DNA from: an uncultured Granulosicoccus sp.
GTDB taxonomy: Bacteria; Pseudomonadota; Gammaproteobacteria; Granulosicoccales; Granulosicoccaceae
Direction: 5' to 3'
Length of the DNA: 64,000 nucleotides
NCBI GenBank assembly: GCA_947492525.1
Contig: CANLNQ010000024.1
Coordinates: 51,652-115,651, forward strand
Of this stretch, positions 47,391-58,172 are shown in pieces. The notes below the pieces were generated by a model. That model was given only the letters and a program-made list of their open reading frames with translations, ran no database searches and was not told where the DNA came from. Numbering within the stretch: the stretch's first letter is position 1; each line of letters begins with the position of its first letter. Position numbers and translations under genes: made by a program.

Positions 47391-48620
47391 ATGAATACAG
47401 TATCTGAGCCGAAAGAGGGCCTCATGACCGACCAGTTCCCTGATGAAAAGGGGCATTTCGGGATCTATGGGGGCAGCTTCATTGCCGAAACGCTGATGGA
47501 CCCTGTCAGAGAATTGCAGGAAGCCTACGAGCGTTATCGCCTGGACAACGAATTCATTGCGGAATTCGAATGGGAACTGAAGAACTTTGTCGGCAGACCC
47601 AATCCGCTCTATCACGCACGGCGCTGGTCCGAAGAGCTTGGCGGTGCCCAGATCTGGCTCAAGCGCGAAGATCTGAATCACACCGGTGCACACAAGATCA
47701 ACAATACGGTCGGGCAGGCCTTGCTGGCACGGCGGATGGGCAAGAAGCGCATCATCGCCGAAACCGGTGCAGGTCAGCATGGTGTGGCGACGGCGACAGT
47801 CTGCGCGCGCTGGGGCATGGAATGCGTGGTCTACATGGGTGAAGAGGATATCGTGCGCCAGGCTCCGAATGTATTTCGCATGAAGCTGCTCGGCGCCACG
47901 GTCGTACCGGTCACGTCCGGCTCGAAGACACTCAAGGATGCCTTGAACGAGGCCATGCGGGACTGGGTCGGCAATGTCGACGATACCTTCTACATCATCG
48001 GCACAGCGGCAGGTCCGCACCCGTACCCGACCATGGTGCGCGACTTCAACAGTGTCATCGGCAAGGAAATCAAGGAACAGTCACTCGAGCATACCGGGCG
48101 ACTGCCGGATTCCGTCATCGCCTGTGTGGGTGGTGGTTCCAACGCCATCGGTGCCTTCCATCCGTTTCTGGATGACAAGGACGTCGAACTGATCGGCGTC
48201 GAGGCCGGTGGTGACGGGCTGGAAACAGGCCGTCATGCCGCACCGCTGAGCACCGGCAAGCCGGGCGTCCTGCATGGCAACCGGACCTACCTGATGGAAG
48301 ACGAGGCAGGGCAGATCATCGAAACACACAGTGTCTCCGCCGGACTCGATTATCCGGGAGTCGGGCCCGAGCATGCCTGGCTCAAGGATATCGGCCGGGT
48401 GCAGTATGTCGCGGCAACCGATACCGAAGCGCTGGAGGCAACTCACAAGTTGTGCCGAATCGAGGGTATCATTCCTGCCCTCGAATCTGCTCACGCACTG
48501 GCCCATGCGGTGAAGCTGGCGCCAACCATGGGCAAGGACAAGAACATTGTCGTCAACCTCTCGGGCCGCGGTGACAAGGACATCAATACGCTGGCCGAAA
48601 TAGAAGGAATCACCCTGTGA
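47391..48620 (+). CDS. trpB: Tryptophan synthase beta chain
   Basis: The 409-residue PLP enzyme has the PLP Lys102 in [19 protein letters not shown], and the glycine-rich phosphate cup [10 protein letters not shown]. It condenses indole and serine to tryptophan. AAGGA lies 6 bp before ATG 47391; the more conserved part starts at an internal Met (47424). Its stop overlaps the trpA GTG start. Confidence 0.97.
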   Translation: MNTVSEPKEGLMTDQFPDEKGHFGIYGGSFIAETLMDPVRELQEAYERYRLDNEFIAEFEWELKNFVGRPNPLYHARRWSEELGGAQIWLKREDLNHTGAHKINNTVGQALLARRMGKKRIIAETGAGQHGVATATVCARWGMECVVYMGEEDIVRQAPNVFRMKLLGATVVPVTSGSKTLKDALNEAMRDWVGNVDDTFYIIGTAAGPHPYPTMVRDFNSVIGKEIKEQSLEHTGRLPDSVIACVGGGSNAIGAFHPFLDDKDVELIGVEAGGDGLETGRHAAPLSTGKPGVLHGNRTYLMEDEAGQIIETHSVSAGLDYPGVGPEHAWLKDIGRVQYVAATDTEALEATHKLCRIEGIIPALESAHALAHAVKLAPTMGKDKNIVVNLSGRGDKDINTLAEIEGITL

Positions 48621-49432
48621 CACGCATTGCCACACGATTTTCCGAGGCGTCCGGCCGCAAGCTGCTGGTGCCCTACATTACGGCCGGCGATCCGGATCTG
48701 GATACCACGCTTGCATTGATGCACACGCTGGTCCGGGCTGGCGCCGATGTCATCGAGCTGGGCATACCTTTCTCCGATCCGATGGCAGATGGTCCGGTCA
48801 TCCAGGCTGCCTGTGAACGCGCACTGAAGAACAATGTGTCGCTGCTGCAGGTGATGGAGACGGTCAAGCGTTTCCGTGAGACGGATCAGGATACCGCTGT
48901 GGTACTGATGGGTTACATGAACCCTGTCGAGCGTATGGGCTATGAACGCTTCGCCGATCTGGCTGCCGAGGCCGGGGTGGATGGTGTGTTGACTGTCGAC
49001 ATGCCGCCCGAAGAAGCAGAGGAACTGGTCGCCCAGCTGCGCAGGCACGAACTCGACAGCATCTTCCTGCTGTCACCGACCACACCGGATGCTCGTATCA
49101 AGCTGGTCAGCGAGATGGCCAGTGGCTACATCTACTATGTATCGCTCAAGGGGGTGACCGGTGCTGCGAACCTGGATACCACGGAGGTTGCCGGCAAGGT
49201 GGCACACATACAGTCCCTGACAGGCACCCCGGTGGCAGTCGGTTTCGGTATCCGCGATGCAGACTCTGCGGCAGCCGTGTCGGAAACGGCCGATGCCGTG
49301 GTTGTGGGCAGCGTGCTGGTGGCCCTGGTGGGTGAGCACGGACAACAGACCGACATTCTGCATTCCAAACTCTTCGACATCGTCAATGGCATGCGACAGG
49401 CCATGGACGCCAAAGCGGGAGCTGCTGCATGA
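48617..49432 (+). CDS. trpA: Tryptophan synthase alpha chain
   Basis: The 271-residue TIM barrel has [11 protein letters not shown] and the catalytic Glu/Asp in [17 protein letters not shown], with the phosphate site near VGFGIRD. It releases indole from indole-3-glycerol phosphate and channels it to TrpB. Start is GTG overlapping the trpB stop (GTGA), and its stop overlaps accD by ATGA. Confidence 0.97.
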   Translation: MTRIATRFSEASGRKLLVPYITAGDPDLDTTLALMHTLVRAGADVIELGIPFSDPMADGPVIQAACERALKNNVSLLQVMETVKRFRETDQDTAVVLMGYMNPVERMGYERFADLAAEAGVDGVLTVDMPPEEAEELVAQLRRHELDSIFLLSPTTPDARIKLVSEMASGYIYYVSLKGVTGAANLDTTEVAGKVAHIQSLTGTPVAVGFGIRDADSAAAVSETADAVVVGSVLVALVGEHGQQTDILHSKLFDIVNGMRQAMDAKAGAAA

Positions 49433-50433
49433 GCAACGACGAAAAACCGGCCATCGATCCGGAGAATGCCGAGGACCAGGAAGAGACAAAGGAGCAGAAG
49501 GAGACACCCAAGCGACCCTTTCTGACGGCCATTCGTCCCATGAGCTGGTTCGAGCGGATGATTCCGGCACGAATCGGCACCCGCAACGAGGACAAGGGGG
49601 CCGTTCCGGAAGGCCTGTGGGTGAAGTGCGACAACTGTTCCAATGTGCTGTATCACGCCGAGCTTGAACGGGCTCAGGATGTCTGCATCAAGTGCGGGCA
49701 CCACATGCTGATAGCCGCACGCAAGCGTATCGAACGGCTGCTCGACCCGGGTGACAATGAAGAGATTGGCGCATCGGTGGAACCTGTGGACATGCTCAAG
49801 TTCAAGGACTCCAAGCGCTACAAGGATCGACTCACTCAAGCGACCAAGGATTCAGGAGAGAAAGACGCCCTGGTGGTCATGGAAGGCAAACTCAAGGGTA
49901 TGCCGGTTGTGGTTGCCGTGTTCGATTTCAATTTCATGGCAGGATCCATGGGCTCGGTAGTGGGGGAGCGCTTCAGTCGCGGTTGTGATCGCGCTCTGGA
50001 ACGTGGCATCCCCTTCATCTGCTTCAGTGCCAGTGGCGGCGCCCGCATGCAGGAAGCGCTGTTCTCTTTGATGCAGATGGGCAAGACCAGCGCACAGCTG
50101 CGACGCCTGGCCGATCGGGGTCTTCCCTACATCTCGGTACTGACCGACCCCACCATGGGGGGCGTGTCGGCATCGCTTGCCATGCTGGGCGATATCATCA
50201 TCGCCGAACCCGGCGCCCGCATCGGCTTCGCCGGTCGTCGTGTCATCGAGCAGACCGTGCGCGAGAAGCTGCCAGAAGGCTTTCAGAGTAGCGAATTCCT
50301 ACTTGATCATGGTGCCATCGACATGATCTGTGATCGTCGTGACATGCGCGACACGCTGGCAAGATTACTCGCCAAGCTCAGTGACAAACCCGTCCTGAAA
50401 TACGATGATCCGCACGTTGTCACACCCGCCTGA
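49429..50433 (+). CDS. accD: Acetyl-CoA carboxylase carboxyltransferase beta subunit
   Basis: The 334-residue subunit has the four-Cys zinc ribbon C-x2-C...C-x2-C (CDNC and CIKC) and the carboxyltransferase core with [15 protein letters not shown] and [16 protein letters not shown] (first pattern in the form [12 protein letters not shown]). An acidic Lys/Glu-rich N-terminal extension of about 30 residues precedes the usual start. It works with AccA in malonyl-CoA synthesis. The trpA-accD-folC run is conserved in gammaproteobacteria. Confidence 0.97.
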   Translation: MSNDEKPAIDPENAEDQEETKEQKETPKRPFLTAIRPMSWFERMIPARIGTRNEDKGAVPEGLWVKCDNCSNVLYHAELERAQDVCIKCGHHMLIAARKRIERLLDPGDNEEIGASVEPVDMLKFKDSKRYKDRLTQATKDSGEKDALVVMEGKLKGMPVVVAVFDFNFMAGSMGSVVGERFSRGCDRALERGIPFICFSASGGARMQEALFSLMQMGKTSAQLRRLADRGLPYISVLTDPTMGGVSASLAMLGDIIIAEPGARIGFAGRRVIEQTVREKLPEGFQSSEFLLDHGAIDMICDRRDMRDTLARLLAKLSDKPVLKYDDPHVVTPA

Positions 50434-51679
50434 AGTTCCGGGTACGGCCGCACCGCTGGACGATTGGCTGAGCTGGCTGGAGACGATCCACCCCGTGGCC
50501 ATCGACATGGGGCTGGAGCGTGTCAGTCGCGTGGCAGACAGGCTCCAGCTGCGCCCTGTCGATCGTCCTCTGGTGTTGGTCGGCGGCACCAATGGCAAGG
50601 GCTCGACGGTGGCAATGCTCTCTGCCATCTATCGGGCAGCGGGATATCGCGTGGGTGCCTATACCTCACCGCATATCGACGATTTTCGGGAACGTATCCG
50701 GATCGACGGCAAGATGGCCGAGGCGCAGGATGTCGTCGATGCACTGGCTTTCGTCGAAGCCGGCCGTGCGCCTGACACACTGACCTATTTCGAGTACACC
50801 ACTTTGGCGGCGATGCGGATCTTCATGCAGGCGCAATGCGATGTGTACCTGATGGAAGTGGGGCTCGGCGGGCGTCTGGACGCAACCAATCTTTGGGATG
50901 CCGATTGCTCGGTAGTCACCAGCATTGCACTGGATCATCAGGATTATCTGGGCTCGGATATCAGCGTCATTGCCACCGAGAAGGCGGCGATCGGGCGCCG
51001 TGGCAGGGCCCTGGTGGTGGGGGAAATCGACCCACCCTCATCCTTGTTCGATTTTGCCGGTGAACAGGGCATGCAGCTGAAGCATGTGGGGCGTTTGCCG
51101 GAGGATTCTCTGCCACAAACCAACCTTCACGGTGAACATCAGCGACGCAATGCAGCCTGTGCCGAAGCGGTGGTACAGAGTCTGAACGCCTGTTTGCCGG
51201 TCCCGACAGATACCGTTCGGAACGCGCTGCTGCAGGTCGGTATTGCGGCGCGCTTCGAGCAACGGAAATGCGATGATGTCACGGTGATCATGGATGTGGC
51301 CCATAACCCGGCGGGTGCACAGGCCCTGTGCAAGACCTGGCAACAGGTATTTGCCGGTCAACGGGCCGAGGTCATATTCGCCGCGCTGTCGGACAAGGAC
51401 CTGGAGGGAATCGTGGCCGCACTCGAGCCTGTGGTGGCGCACTGGCACTGCGTACCTCTTGATGTCGGACGGGCAATGCCAGTGGAACAGCTGGCGCTGA
51501 AGGTGCAAGGCGCGAGTAAACACCCAGTGAGTTGCCATGGTGGCGTGGCAGATGCGTGGCAGGCGGCCAGTGAGGCTGCCCGCAGCGCGAACGGCGCCGT
51601 GCTGGTGGCCGGCTCGTTTCATACGATTGCCAGTGTGCACGATGTGCTGGATGCCGCGCCGGCATCAGCTCGTGAATGA
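50405..51679 (+). CDS. folC: Folylpolyglutamate synthase / dihydrofolate synthase
   Basis: The 424-residue ligase has the P-loop [14 protein letters not shown] and Mur-ligase-like core with [33 protein letters not shown] and [13 protein letters not shown]. It adds glutamate to dihydropteroate and folates. It overlaps accD by 29 bp, so initiation may depend on coupling. The next in-frame Met is only at residue 35, so ATG 50405 is kept. Confidence 0.95.
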   Translation: MIRTLSHPPEVPGTAAPLDDWLSWLETIHPVAIDMGLERVSRVADRLQLRPVDRPLVLVGGTNGKGSTVAMLSAIYRAAGYRVGAYTSPHIDDFRERIRIDGKMAEAQDVVDALAFVEAGRAPDTLTYFEYTTLAAMRIFMQAQCDVYLMEVGLGGRLDATNLWDADCSVVTSIALDHQDYLGSDISVIATEKAAIGRRGRALVVGEIDPPSSLFDFAGEQGMQLKHVGRLPEDSLPQTNLHGEHQRRNAACAEAVVQSLNACLPVPTDTVRNALLQVGIAARFEQRKCDDVTVIMDVAHNPAGAQALCKTWQQVFAGQRAEVIFAALSDKDLEGIVAALEPVVAHWHCVPLDVGRAMPVEQLALKVQGASKHPVSCHGGVADAWQAASEAARSANGAVLVAGSFHTIASVHDVLDAAPASARE

Positions 51680-51698
51680 TTCTTGCTAGTGACTGGCG

Positions 51699-52304
51699 GT
51701 GAGCTCCCTGGATAATCAGGATCGTGGCAATATGCGGCAGCGCCTCTGGGGGGCTGCCGTGTTCATTGCGGCCATGGTCATCGTCTTGCCCCTGTTGCTC
51801 GATGGTGCGGGCAGCGAGAGCCAGTTTCGCCGTGTGGAAAAGCTGCGGCAGGAACCCCCGAGCATCGTCGATGCCGATGGCAGGCGCACCACACAATCGA
51901 TTCCCGAGATGCAGCCGCTCGGACCCGATGGCGCTTCCCTGGTCGATCCGGAGGACGTCGTTTCACGCTTCCGGCCACGGATTCGCGTGGGAGAGGACGA
52001 TCCGCCTGATTACATGAAGGCGGAGCAGGAGGTGCGTGAAGTGCTTGAACAGAACCGCAGCAAGGCGCCACTGACGGCCTGGGTGGTGCAGGCAGGCAGC
52101 TTCAATGATCAGGACAATGCCGTGGCGGTACGCGACCAGCTGCGACGTGGCGGGTTTGCCTCGTTCGTGCGCGATCGAGAGTCCGTGACGGAGCCTTTCC
52201 GGGTCCTTGTCGGGCCAATGATCAGTGAGGAAAGTGCCAACGCAGCGCGGTTGCAGGTGATGGACATACTCGGCGTCGACGCGCTCGTCACCACTTATCC
52301 CTAG
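51699..52304 (+). CDS. dedD: DedD-like SPOR domain cell-division protein
   Basis: The 201-residue protein has one transmembrane helix at about residues 16-36 (RLWGAAVFIAAMVIVLPLLL), a Pro/Arg/Asp-rich periplasmic linker, and a C-terminal SPOR domain (about 125-200, WVVQAGSFNDQDNAVAVRDQL). SPOR domains bind denuded septal peptidoglycan. The start is GTG 51699, with ATG 51732 as an alternative. The folC-dedD-cvpA-purF order is typical. Confidence 0.88.
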   Translation: MSSLDNQDRGNMRQRLWGAAVFIAAMVIVLPLLLDGAGSESQFRRVEKLRQEPPSIVDADGRRTTQSIPEMQPLGPDGASLVDPEDVVSRFRPRIRVGEDDPPDYMKAEQEVREVLEQNRSKAPLTAWVVQAGSFNDQDNAVAVRDQLRRGGFASFVRDRESVTEPFRVLVGPMISEESANAARLQVMDILGVDALVTTYP

Positions 52305-52450
52305 CGATTCCCGACGCCTTTTACGGCGCGGGGCCATGAAACCCTGAATTGCATTCGTGAATCCTCCATCACAGTCCTGCACCCCTGTTGCGCGCTGTGT
52401 TTTGTTACCATTCGCGCGTATAGCTCCCAGCCCGCAGGCGGAATACCCCC

Positions 52451-52960
52451 GTGTCCGATGTCGATGTTGTCATTCTGGCTCTTCTGGCCATCGCCGCGGT
52501 GGTCGGCGCCATGCGCGGTTTCATGCGCGAGGCCATGAGTCTGCTCACCTGGCTGGCGGCGATCCTCATCACGCTGGTATACACCAGCCGCGTTGCCAAC
52601 GCACTGCCGATCGAACAGGTTGCCAGTGAACAGACTCGGGCAACACTGAGTGCTCTGGTCCTGTTTGCAGGTACACTGATGATCGGTAACCTCATCAACT
52701 GGATGATGGGGCGCGCAAAGTCTCGCAAGTTGGTGGCGCCACCCGATCGTGTCATCGGTGCGGTGTTTGCCATCGCCAGGGCGCTGGTGATGTTGACATT
52801 GCTGGTACTGGTGGCCAATCTGGTCCCCGACCTGCGGAAGGAAAACTGGTGGCGCGAGTCACGGGCAATGCCGTTGTTTCAGCAGATGGCCCAGTTCGTT
52901 CATGCACGTCTGCCGGACGGTACGTGGCAGCATTTTGATTTCCCTTTGACCGGTAACTGA
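52451..52960 (+). CDS. cvpA: CvpA family membrane protein
   Basis: The 169-residue protein has four hydrophobic helices (about 5-22, 28-50, 65-85 and 100-125) as in CvpA, which in E. coli is linked to colicin V production and envelope stress resistance. It starts at GTG 52451, about 8 bp after GCGGA, and ends 4 bp before purF. A 146-bp gap separates it from dedD. Confidence 0.92.
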   Translation: MSDVDVVILALLAIAAVVGAMRGFMREAMSLLTWLAAILITLVYTSRVANALPIEQVASEQTRATLSALVLFAGTLMIGNLINWMMGRAKSRKLVAPPDRVIGAVFAIARALVMLTLLVLVANLVPDLRKENWWRESRAMPLFQQMAQFVHARLPDGTWQHFDFPLTGN

Positions 52961-52964
52961 TTAC

Positions 52965-54467
52965 ATGTGCGGCATCATTGGTATCGTTGGACAAGAACCC
53001 GTCAGCCCACGTCTCTATGACGGCCTGACATTGTTGCAGCATCGTGGTCAGGACGCTGCTGGTATCGCAACTTGTCACGAGGGCAGGCTTGTCTTGCGCC
53101 GCGGTGGCGGTCTGGTGCGCGATGTCTTCAGCGCCAGTGACATACAACGCCTGGAAGGGCGCATGGGGATCGCCCATGTCCGCTACCCGACAGCCGGCAC
53201 CTCCGGGCAGGCAGAATCACAGCCGTTCTACGTGAACTCACCTTATGGCATCGTCATGGGGCATAACGGCAATCTGACCAACTCCGAAGTGCTGCAACGC
53301 GAATTGTTCGAATCGGATCTGCGTCACATCAATACGCGCTCCGATAGCGAAGTGCTGCTGAATGTGTTCGCGCACGAGCTGCAGGATCTCAACCCCAGCA
53401 CGCATCTGACGGCTGACATGATCTTCGCCACGGTGGCCGCGGTGCACCGTCGCTGCAAGGGGGCCTATGCCGTCATCGGTATGGTGGTCGGACGTGGCGT
53501 CTTCGCCTTCAGGGATCCGCTGGGCATCCGGCCCGCTGTCATCGGCCATCGAGAAAGTGCCAGCGGTGGTACCGAATATGCCATTGCCTCGGAGAGTGTG
53601 GCACTGCAAGGCCTCGGGTTTTCCCTGCTGCGCGATATCGCGCCGGGCGAGGCCGTGTACATCGACATGGAAGGCAATCTGCACACCGAGCAGTGCGCGC
53701 AGAGTCCGGCTCTGTCGCCGTGCATCTTCGAATATGTCTATCTGGCCAGACCCGACAGCATCATCGACAATATCTCGGTGTACAAATCGCGATTGCGCAT
53801 GGGCGAGACGCTGGCGCGACGCATCCTGCAGGAACGTCCTGATCATGATATCGACGTCGTGATTCCGATACCCGATACCAGCCGCACATCGGCGCTGGAA
53901 GTGGCGGTGAACCTGGGCGTCAAGTATCGAGAGGGTTTCATCAAGAACCGCTATATCGGTCGCACCTTCATCATGCCGGGCCAGCAGCTGCGCAAGAAAT
54001 CCGTCAGACAGAAGCTCAGCCCGATCGATCTGGAATTCAACGGCAAGAATGTACTATTGGTGGATGATTCGATCGTGCGCGGGACCACGTCGGGCCAGAT
54101 CGTGCAGATGGCACGTGATGCAGGCGCCAACAAGGTGTACATGGCATCGGCGGCACCGCCGGTTCGATACCCCAATGTCTATGGCATCGACATGCCGGCT
54201 GCCGAGGAGTTGATTGCCCACGAGCGCACCACCGAGGAAATCGAGAAGGTGATCGGTGCCGATTGGCTGGTGTACCAGGCTCTTGACGACCTGATCGAGG
54301 CGGTGCGCTACGACAAGCACCCGATCGAGCATTTCGAGACCAGTTGCTTTTCAGGAGATTACATCACGGGAGATGTGGATCAGAGCTACCTGGACACGCT
54401 GGAACAGCAGCGCTCCGACAACGCCAAGCGATTGCAGAATCCGGCTGATGATCTGATGGTGCTGTAA
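52965..54467 (+). CDS. purF: Amidophosphoribosyltransferase
   Basis: The 500-residue enzyme has the N-terminal nucleophile Cys2 in MCGIIGIVG with no propeptide, the glutaminase element [10 protein letters not shown], and the phosphoribosyltransferase PRPP loop [17 protein letters not shown]. It transfers ammonia to PRPP in the first step of purine synthesis. Length and both domains are complete. It is convergent with the HD-GYP gene downstream. Confidence 0.97.
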   Translation: MCGIIGIVGQEPVSPRLYDGLTLLQHRGQDAAGIATCHEGRLVLRRGGGLVRDVFSASDIQRLEGRMGIAHVRYPTAGTSGQAESQPFYVNSPYGIVMGHNGNLTNSEVLQRELFESDLRHINTRSDSEVLLNVFAHELQDLNPSTHLTADMIFATVAAVHRRCKGAYAVIGMVVGRGVFAFRDPLGIRPAVIGHRESASGGTEYAIASESVALQGLGFSLLRDIAPGEAVYIDMEGNLHTEQCAQSPALSPCIFEYVYLARPDSIIDNISVYKSRLRMGETLARRILQERPDHDIDVVIPIPDTSRTSALEVAVNLGVKYREGFIKNRYIGRTFIMPGQQLRKKSVRQKLSPIDLEFNGKNVLLVDDSIVRGTTSGQIVQMARDAGANKVYMASAAPPVRYPNVYGIDMPAAEELIAHERTTEEIEKVIGADWLVYQALDDLIEAVRYDKHPIEHFETSCFSGDYITGDVDQSYLDTLEQQRSDNAKRLQNPADDLMVL

Positions 54468-54542
54468 GGCGCCATCCTGTACGGAAACACGACCGAGGGT
54501 GCGCGCTGCCGTGTTCGGCTGTGACCTGGTCTCGGACCGGGT

Positions 54543-55847
54543 TCAGCCCATTCGCAGACCGGCGCGCTGGAAGTCGCCTACATCGATACCGTAGGCGCCA
54601 TCGCTGTGGGTCGTCTTGATCTGGTAGACATTGCCCTCGTTGTCGGTGTCCATTTGCGACAGGTCGACAATGCGCTGTGCGGTGGGTTCGCCGGCGGCAT
54701 CCAGAATCATGATGACGCGAGGTCTGAGCTTGTCACTGGTGTTTGACAAGACGATACCCACTTCCTGATTGATCATCTCGACAATGCTGCCGGGCGGGAA
54801 GATACCGACCGAGTCGATGAACCGGATAACCAGATCTTCATCGAACTGCTTGCCACGCTGGGCATACAGCTCCTGAATGGCATCCGAGGGAGAGAACGCA
54901 GCGCGATAGGGCTGGTTGATGGTCATCGTATCGTAGGCTTCTGCAATGGCCACGATCCTGGCGTACATCGGAATGCTGTCATCCGGCAATCGTCGCGGGT
55001 AGCCCTGACCATCGGGGCGCTCATGATGGGAATGCGCCACGTCGGCAGCACCTGACATCACGCTCTTGGTGGAAAGCAGGATGTCTCGGCCGTAACGGGT
55101 GTGCTTCTGCATCTCGGCCATCTCGGCCTCGTTCAGTGGGCCCGGCTTGTTCAGTACCTCTTCGGACACGCTGGTCTTGCCCACATCGTGCAGCATGCCG
55201 CACACGCCCACGTCTTCCAGCTCGCGGTTGTTCATGTTCATCGACTTGGCGATGATGATGCTCAGTGCTGCCACGTTCAATGAGTGCTGGGCAGTTGCCT
55301 CGTGCTTGGCCTGTATGCGGGTCAGCCAGACCGAGGCATCGGGATTTCTCAGAATACTGTCTACGCAGCCATTCACGGCCTGTTTCACCTTGGTCCCGTC
55401 AACTTCGGCACCCAGGCGGATCTCTTCAAACAGGCTGGTTATGGCCTTGCTGGCCAGAGAGTGCACTTCGGTTGCGGCATCCAGCTCGTCTTCCACCTGC
55501 ACACCCTTGTCCAGGTTCGAGCCGACGCCGGGACCACTCATGCCGGTGGCAGGCGGTGCCTGCTGCAGACTGAACTCGTCATAGTCCACCCAGACGAAGC
55601 TGCACTCGTTCTGCACGGCGAGCACATCAGCAGGGGATTTGAGTTCCAGACCCTGGAACATGAAACTGGATTCTTCCCAGGGTTTGTCCAGCTCGACCAC
55701 GAACATTCCGACGCGCAGATCCTTGACGTCGATCTTCTGGTGATGCTTGCGAGTGCGTTGTGTGCGTTCGCGCACAGGTTGGGCGGGCCGTCGTCGACGT
55801 CTCTCCGGTTCCTTTTCCTCGCTTTTGAAGAATTTAGTGAACAGCAT
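54543..55847 (-). CDS. HD-GYP domain cyclic di-GMP phosphodiesterase with DUF3391
   Basis: The 434-residue protein begins with an Arg-rich segment (residues 10-40) and a DUF3391-like domain (about 40-130, DVKDLRVGMFVVELDKPW). A full HD-GYP domain follows (about 165-340) with MLHDVGKTSV, the metal His ligands, and HHERPDGQGYP in canonical form. HD-GYP enzymes hydrolyse cyclic di-GMP to pGpG or GMP. All core residues look intact, so it should be active. The start is the ATG at 55847. It has its own promoter region, since the gene upstream, the L,D-transpeptidase, ends 94 bp away on the same strand. Confidence 0.9.
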   Translation of the reverse strand: MLFTKFFKSEEKEPERRRRRPAQPVRERTQRTRKHHQKIDVKDLRVGMFVVELDKPWEESSFMFQGLELKSPADVLAVQNECSFVWVDYDEFSLQQAPPATGMSGPGVGSNLDKGVQVEDELDAATEVHSLASKAITSLFEEIRLGAEVDGTKVKQAVNGCVDSILRNPDASVWLTRIQAKHEATAQHSLNVAALSIIIAKSMNMNNRELEDVGVCGMLHDVGKTSVSEEVLNKPGPLNEAEMAEMQKHTRYGRDILLSTKSVMSGAADVAHSHHERPDGQGYPRRLPDDSIPMYARIVAIAEAYDTMTINQPYRAAFSPSDAIQELYAQRGKQFDEDLVIRFIDSVGIFPPGSIVEMINQEVGIVLSNTSDKLRPRVIMILDAAGEPTAQRIVDLSQMDTDNEGNVYQIKTTHSDGAYGIDVGDFQRAGLRMG

Positions 55848-55941
55848 TATGGTCCGTGACGATGAGCCGCTTGCCAGTAGGGGGACACTCGCAGTGTCTT
55901 AGGTGGTGAGCGGCATGTAACGGAAAGACTTTAACGTCTGT

Positions 55942-57252
55942 TCAGCTACTGATCCCGTCCCATTGTTCGGTCAGCAATTGCCACTTTCCATGCAAGTTCT
56001 GACCCCAGAACAGGGTCAGTTGGTGTTGTCCGGATTCTCCGCTACGCATGTGCATCACGATTTCGCGCTGAAATGGCGCAACGGATTCCGTGTTACGCAC
56101 TGGCAGGGCCTCCCCGGCAGCCAGGATCCTGCCGATCTGGAGCCTGTCCGGATCTGTCGCGGACGGATTGTGAAAGATGCTGATGTCACGTTTGTCCACA
56201 GACTGAAGCTGTGAATAGGCCATCGACCGGGCCGAGAGAGTCTGGTCGAAGCGACTCTGCAACAGTTCCGGCGATGCATACAAATCGCGAAGTGTGCGCT
56301 GGTCGCCGTCTTGCCAGGCGCGCTGGTAGCGTTCGAACAAGGCCTGGAATGCCTGCTGCTCACGCTGCCTGTCTTCTGCGTTGCGCCACTGGATATCATG
56401 GGTAAGCAACACGATGGGTGCGGTCGAGTCTGTGGATGACATTGCATCACCCGCTGATGCCTTGTGATCGCCGTACAGACGTTGGTACAGAACATCGAAA
56501 TGATCGTTGGACATGGTCACGCAGCCTTCGCTGGAACGTGGCGAACGGCTTCTCTGGCCATGCGGCACGCCGTGCAGCCAGATTCCCGAACCTGTTCGTC
56601 CCTGATGACGATCCAGCGCATTCGGGTAGTTCAAGGTCAGGGCGCCGGCGCCATACAGCTCCGGCAGCGATGCATCTGAACGATAACCGTTGATCTGGTA
56701 GATGCCCAGGGGTGTCTTGTTGTCGCCTTCTACGCGCTTGCCGAAGCCGGCCTTGCCACTGCCAACGTAGTGCTGCTGAATCAGGGTTGGCACACCCGCG
56801 CTCACGCCAAGATGATGCATCGAGGAATCCGCCAGATCCACGACCAGCAAGGCCGAGATGGCCTTGCCCAGTTGTATGACGTCTCCGGGGAGCATGTCCG
56901 GCACCAGGCCTTTGGCAGGGCTGGGGCGCTCATGCAGGCGCGCTCTGGCTTCCAGCAGCAGCGCTTGCAGGCGCCGGTTCTGATCGGCGGCTTCATCGCC
57001 AGCGAGCACCTGGCGATGCGCAGCACTGGCCCCGAGTTCGGCTGCCAGCAACTGTGCGAGAGCGGAGCGGGGAAATGCTCTGGCCGCCTGTCTGGACAGT
57101 ACCCGCGCTTCGGCCATATTGCCTTCGCTCAGGCTCTGCAAGGTGGCGGCCAGTTGCTGATCGAGCGCTTCGGCCGATTGGCTTGGCAGATGCGGGGCGT
57201 TCCATGCCGGCGTGGACAGACACAGACAGCCCAGTAGCAACAACGGCTTCAC
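55942..57252 (-). CDS. L,D-transpeptidase of the Cds6 type (YkuD plus NTF2-like domain)
   Basis: The 436-residue exported protein starts at GTG 57252, overlapping the upstream stop by GTGA, with a signal peptide ending near AWNAPH. Earlier starts would run deep into the neighbouring gene. The YkuD domain (about 130-290) has His227 in LHGVPHG and Cys244 in SSEGCVTMSN. The usual Arg after the Cys-Ile/Val is replaced by Thr. The C-terminal third (about 310-436) is an NTF2/Cds6-like domain with FERYQRAWQDGDQRTLRDLY. YkuD enzymes make or remove L,D peptidoglycan cross-links. Helical repeats precede the YkuD part. Confidence 0.85.
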   Translation of the reverse strand: MKPLLLLGCLCLSTPAWNAPHLPSQSAEALDQQLAATLQSLSEGNMAEARVLSRQAARAFPRSALAQLLAAELGASAAHRQVLAGDEAADQNRRLQALLLEARARLHERPSPAKGLVPDMLPGDVIQLGKAISALLVVDLADSSMHHLGVSAGVPTLIQQHYVGSGKAGFGKRVEGDNKTPLGIYQINGYRSDASLPELYGAGALTLNYPNALDRHQGRTGSGIWLHGVPHGQRSRSPRSSEGCVTMSNDHFDVLYQRLYGDHKASAGDAMSSTDSTAPIVLLTHDIQWRNAEDRQREQQAFQALFERYQRAWQDGDQRTLRDLYASPELLQSRFDQTLSARSMAYSQLQSVDKRDISIFHNPSATDPDRLQIGRILAAGEALPVRNTESVAPFQREIVMHMRSGESGQHQLTLFWGQNLHGKWQLLTEQWDGISS

Positions 57253-58106
57253 AGACGGGTCTCCTGATAGATTTTCCAGCGTGTCCCCACCAGACGCAGC
57301 AACAGCAGAGTACTGCGGCGCCTGGCGCCACTGATGATCACAACGGCATCGTTGGCCGTGAAGTTGATCTCGCGTTGCAGATCTTCCCAGCGCCCGTTGG
57401 CGTGCAGTCGTCTGGACGCCCTGATATCGGCGGCGGGGTAGTCGTCGACGTAGAACTGCTCCACCTCTCTGGCAGCGTGCAGGGCATGCCACCAAGAGAA
57501 AAGCTCGTATTCCACGGTGCTGACGGCTCTGAGCGATTGCATGATCTCATCCGTGAGTGGCAGACGTCCTTCGCTGCGAGCCCGGGCATCGGCATTGAGA
57601 CGTGTCGAATCCTGCCACTCAAGATCCGGGGGACGTGCCTTGACCGGTGTATCCAGAGCCTTGGCATACGCCAGAGCGGCCTGGTATTCGTAGATGCTCT
57701 GCAGCAGGCGGTAGGTATCTGCGGCTCTGGGGTCCTGCAGCAACGAGCGCTCGAGATGGGCCAGCGCTTCAGGCCAGCGCTCGGCATGGGCTGCCAGCAC
57801 GCCACGGTTGTGCGCCAGTTGCGGCAAGGGCGGGCAGCGTGCTTCGAGTTCTGCGAAGCCGGCGTCCACGGCAGAGCGATCGATGGTGGCAGCCAGAGAA
57901 CCCGCTTCGGTCACGGCAGCCAGATTGCGCCGGGTCTCATTGCCGGAGAGCGCGACCAGAGAGTCCAGCTCCATCAGACAGCGCGAATACGACCATGGGT
58001 CGACCGGGAGATCCTCGGTCGACGAGTCGGACTGCGCCAGTAGCGGGCAGGGCAGCGCCACCAGTAGAAGCAACGGTATGAGCAGACGCAAGGGGGCGGT
58101 ATTCAT
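57249..58106 (-). CDS. Periplasmic TPR-like protein with NTF2/Cds6-like C-terminus
   Basis: The 285-residue protein starts at ATG 58106 and has a signal peptide ending in LLAQSD. Residues about 85-150 hold TPR-like helices (LAHNRGVLAAHAERWPEALAHLERSL). The C-terminal part (about 205-285) resembles the NTF2-like domain of the downstream transpeptidase. The stop overlaps the transpeptidase start by GTGA, so both are made together and probably form one envelope complex. I do not recognise a named family. Confidence 0.7.
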   Translation of the reverse strand: MNTAPLRLLIPLLLLVALPCPLLAQSDSSTEDLPVDPWSYSRCLMELDSLVALSGNETRRNLAAVTEAGSLAATIDRSAVDAGFAELEARCPPLPQLAHNRGVLAAHAERWPEALAHLERSLLQDPRAADTYRLLQSIYEYQAALAYAKALDTPVKARPPDLEWQDSTRLNADARARSEGRLPLTDEIMQSLRAVSTVEYELFSWWHALHAAREVEQFYVDDYPAADIRASRRLHANGRWEDLQREINFTANDAVVIISGARRRSTLLLLRLVGTRWKIYQETRL

Positions 58107-58172
58107 CGCAGTCAGGACAGATGAAGTAGTATAACGAACCCGATACCTCAACCTACTTCAAGGCCAAACCCG

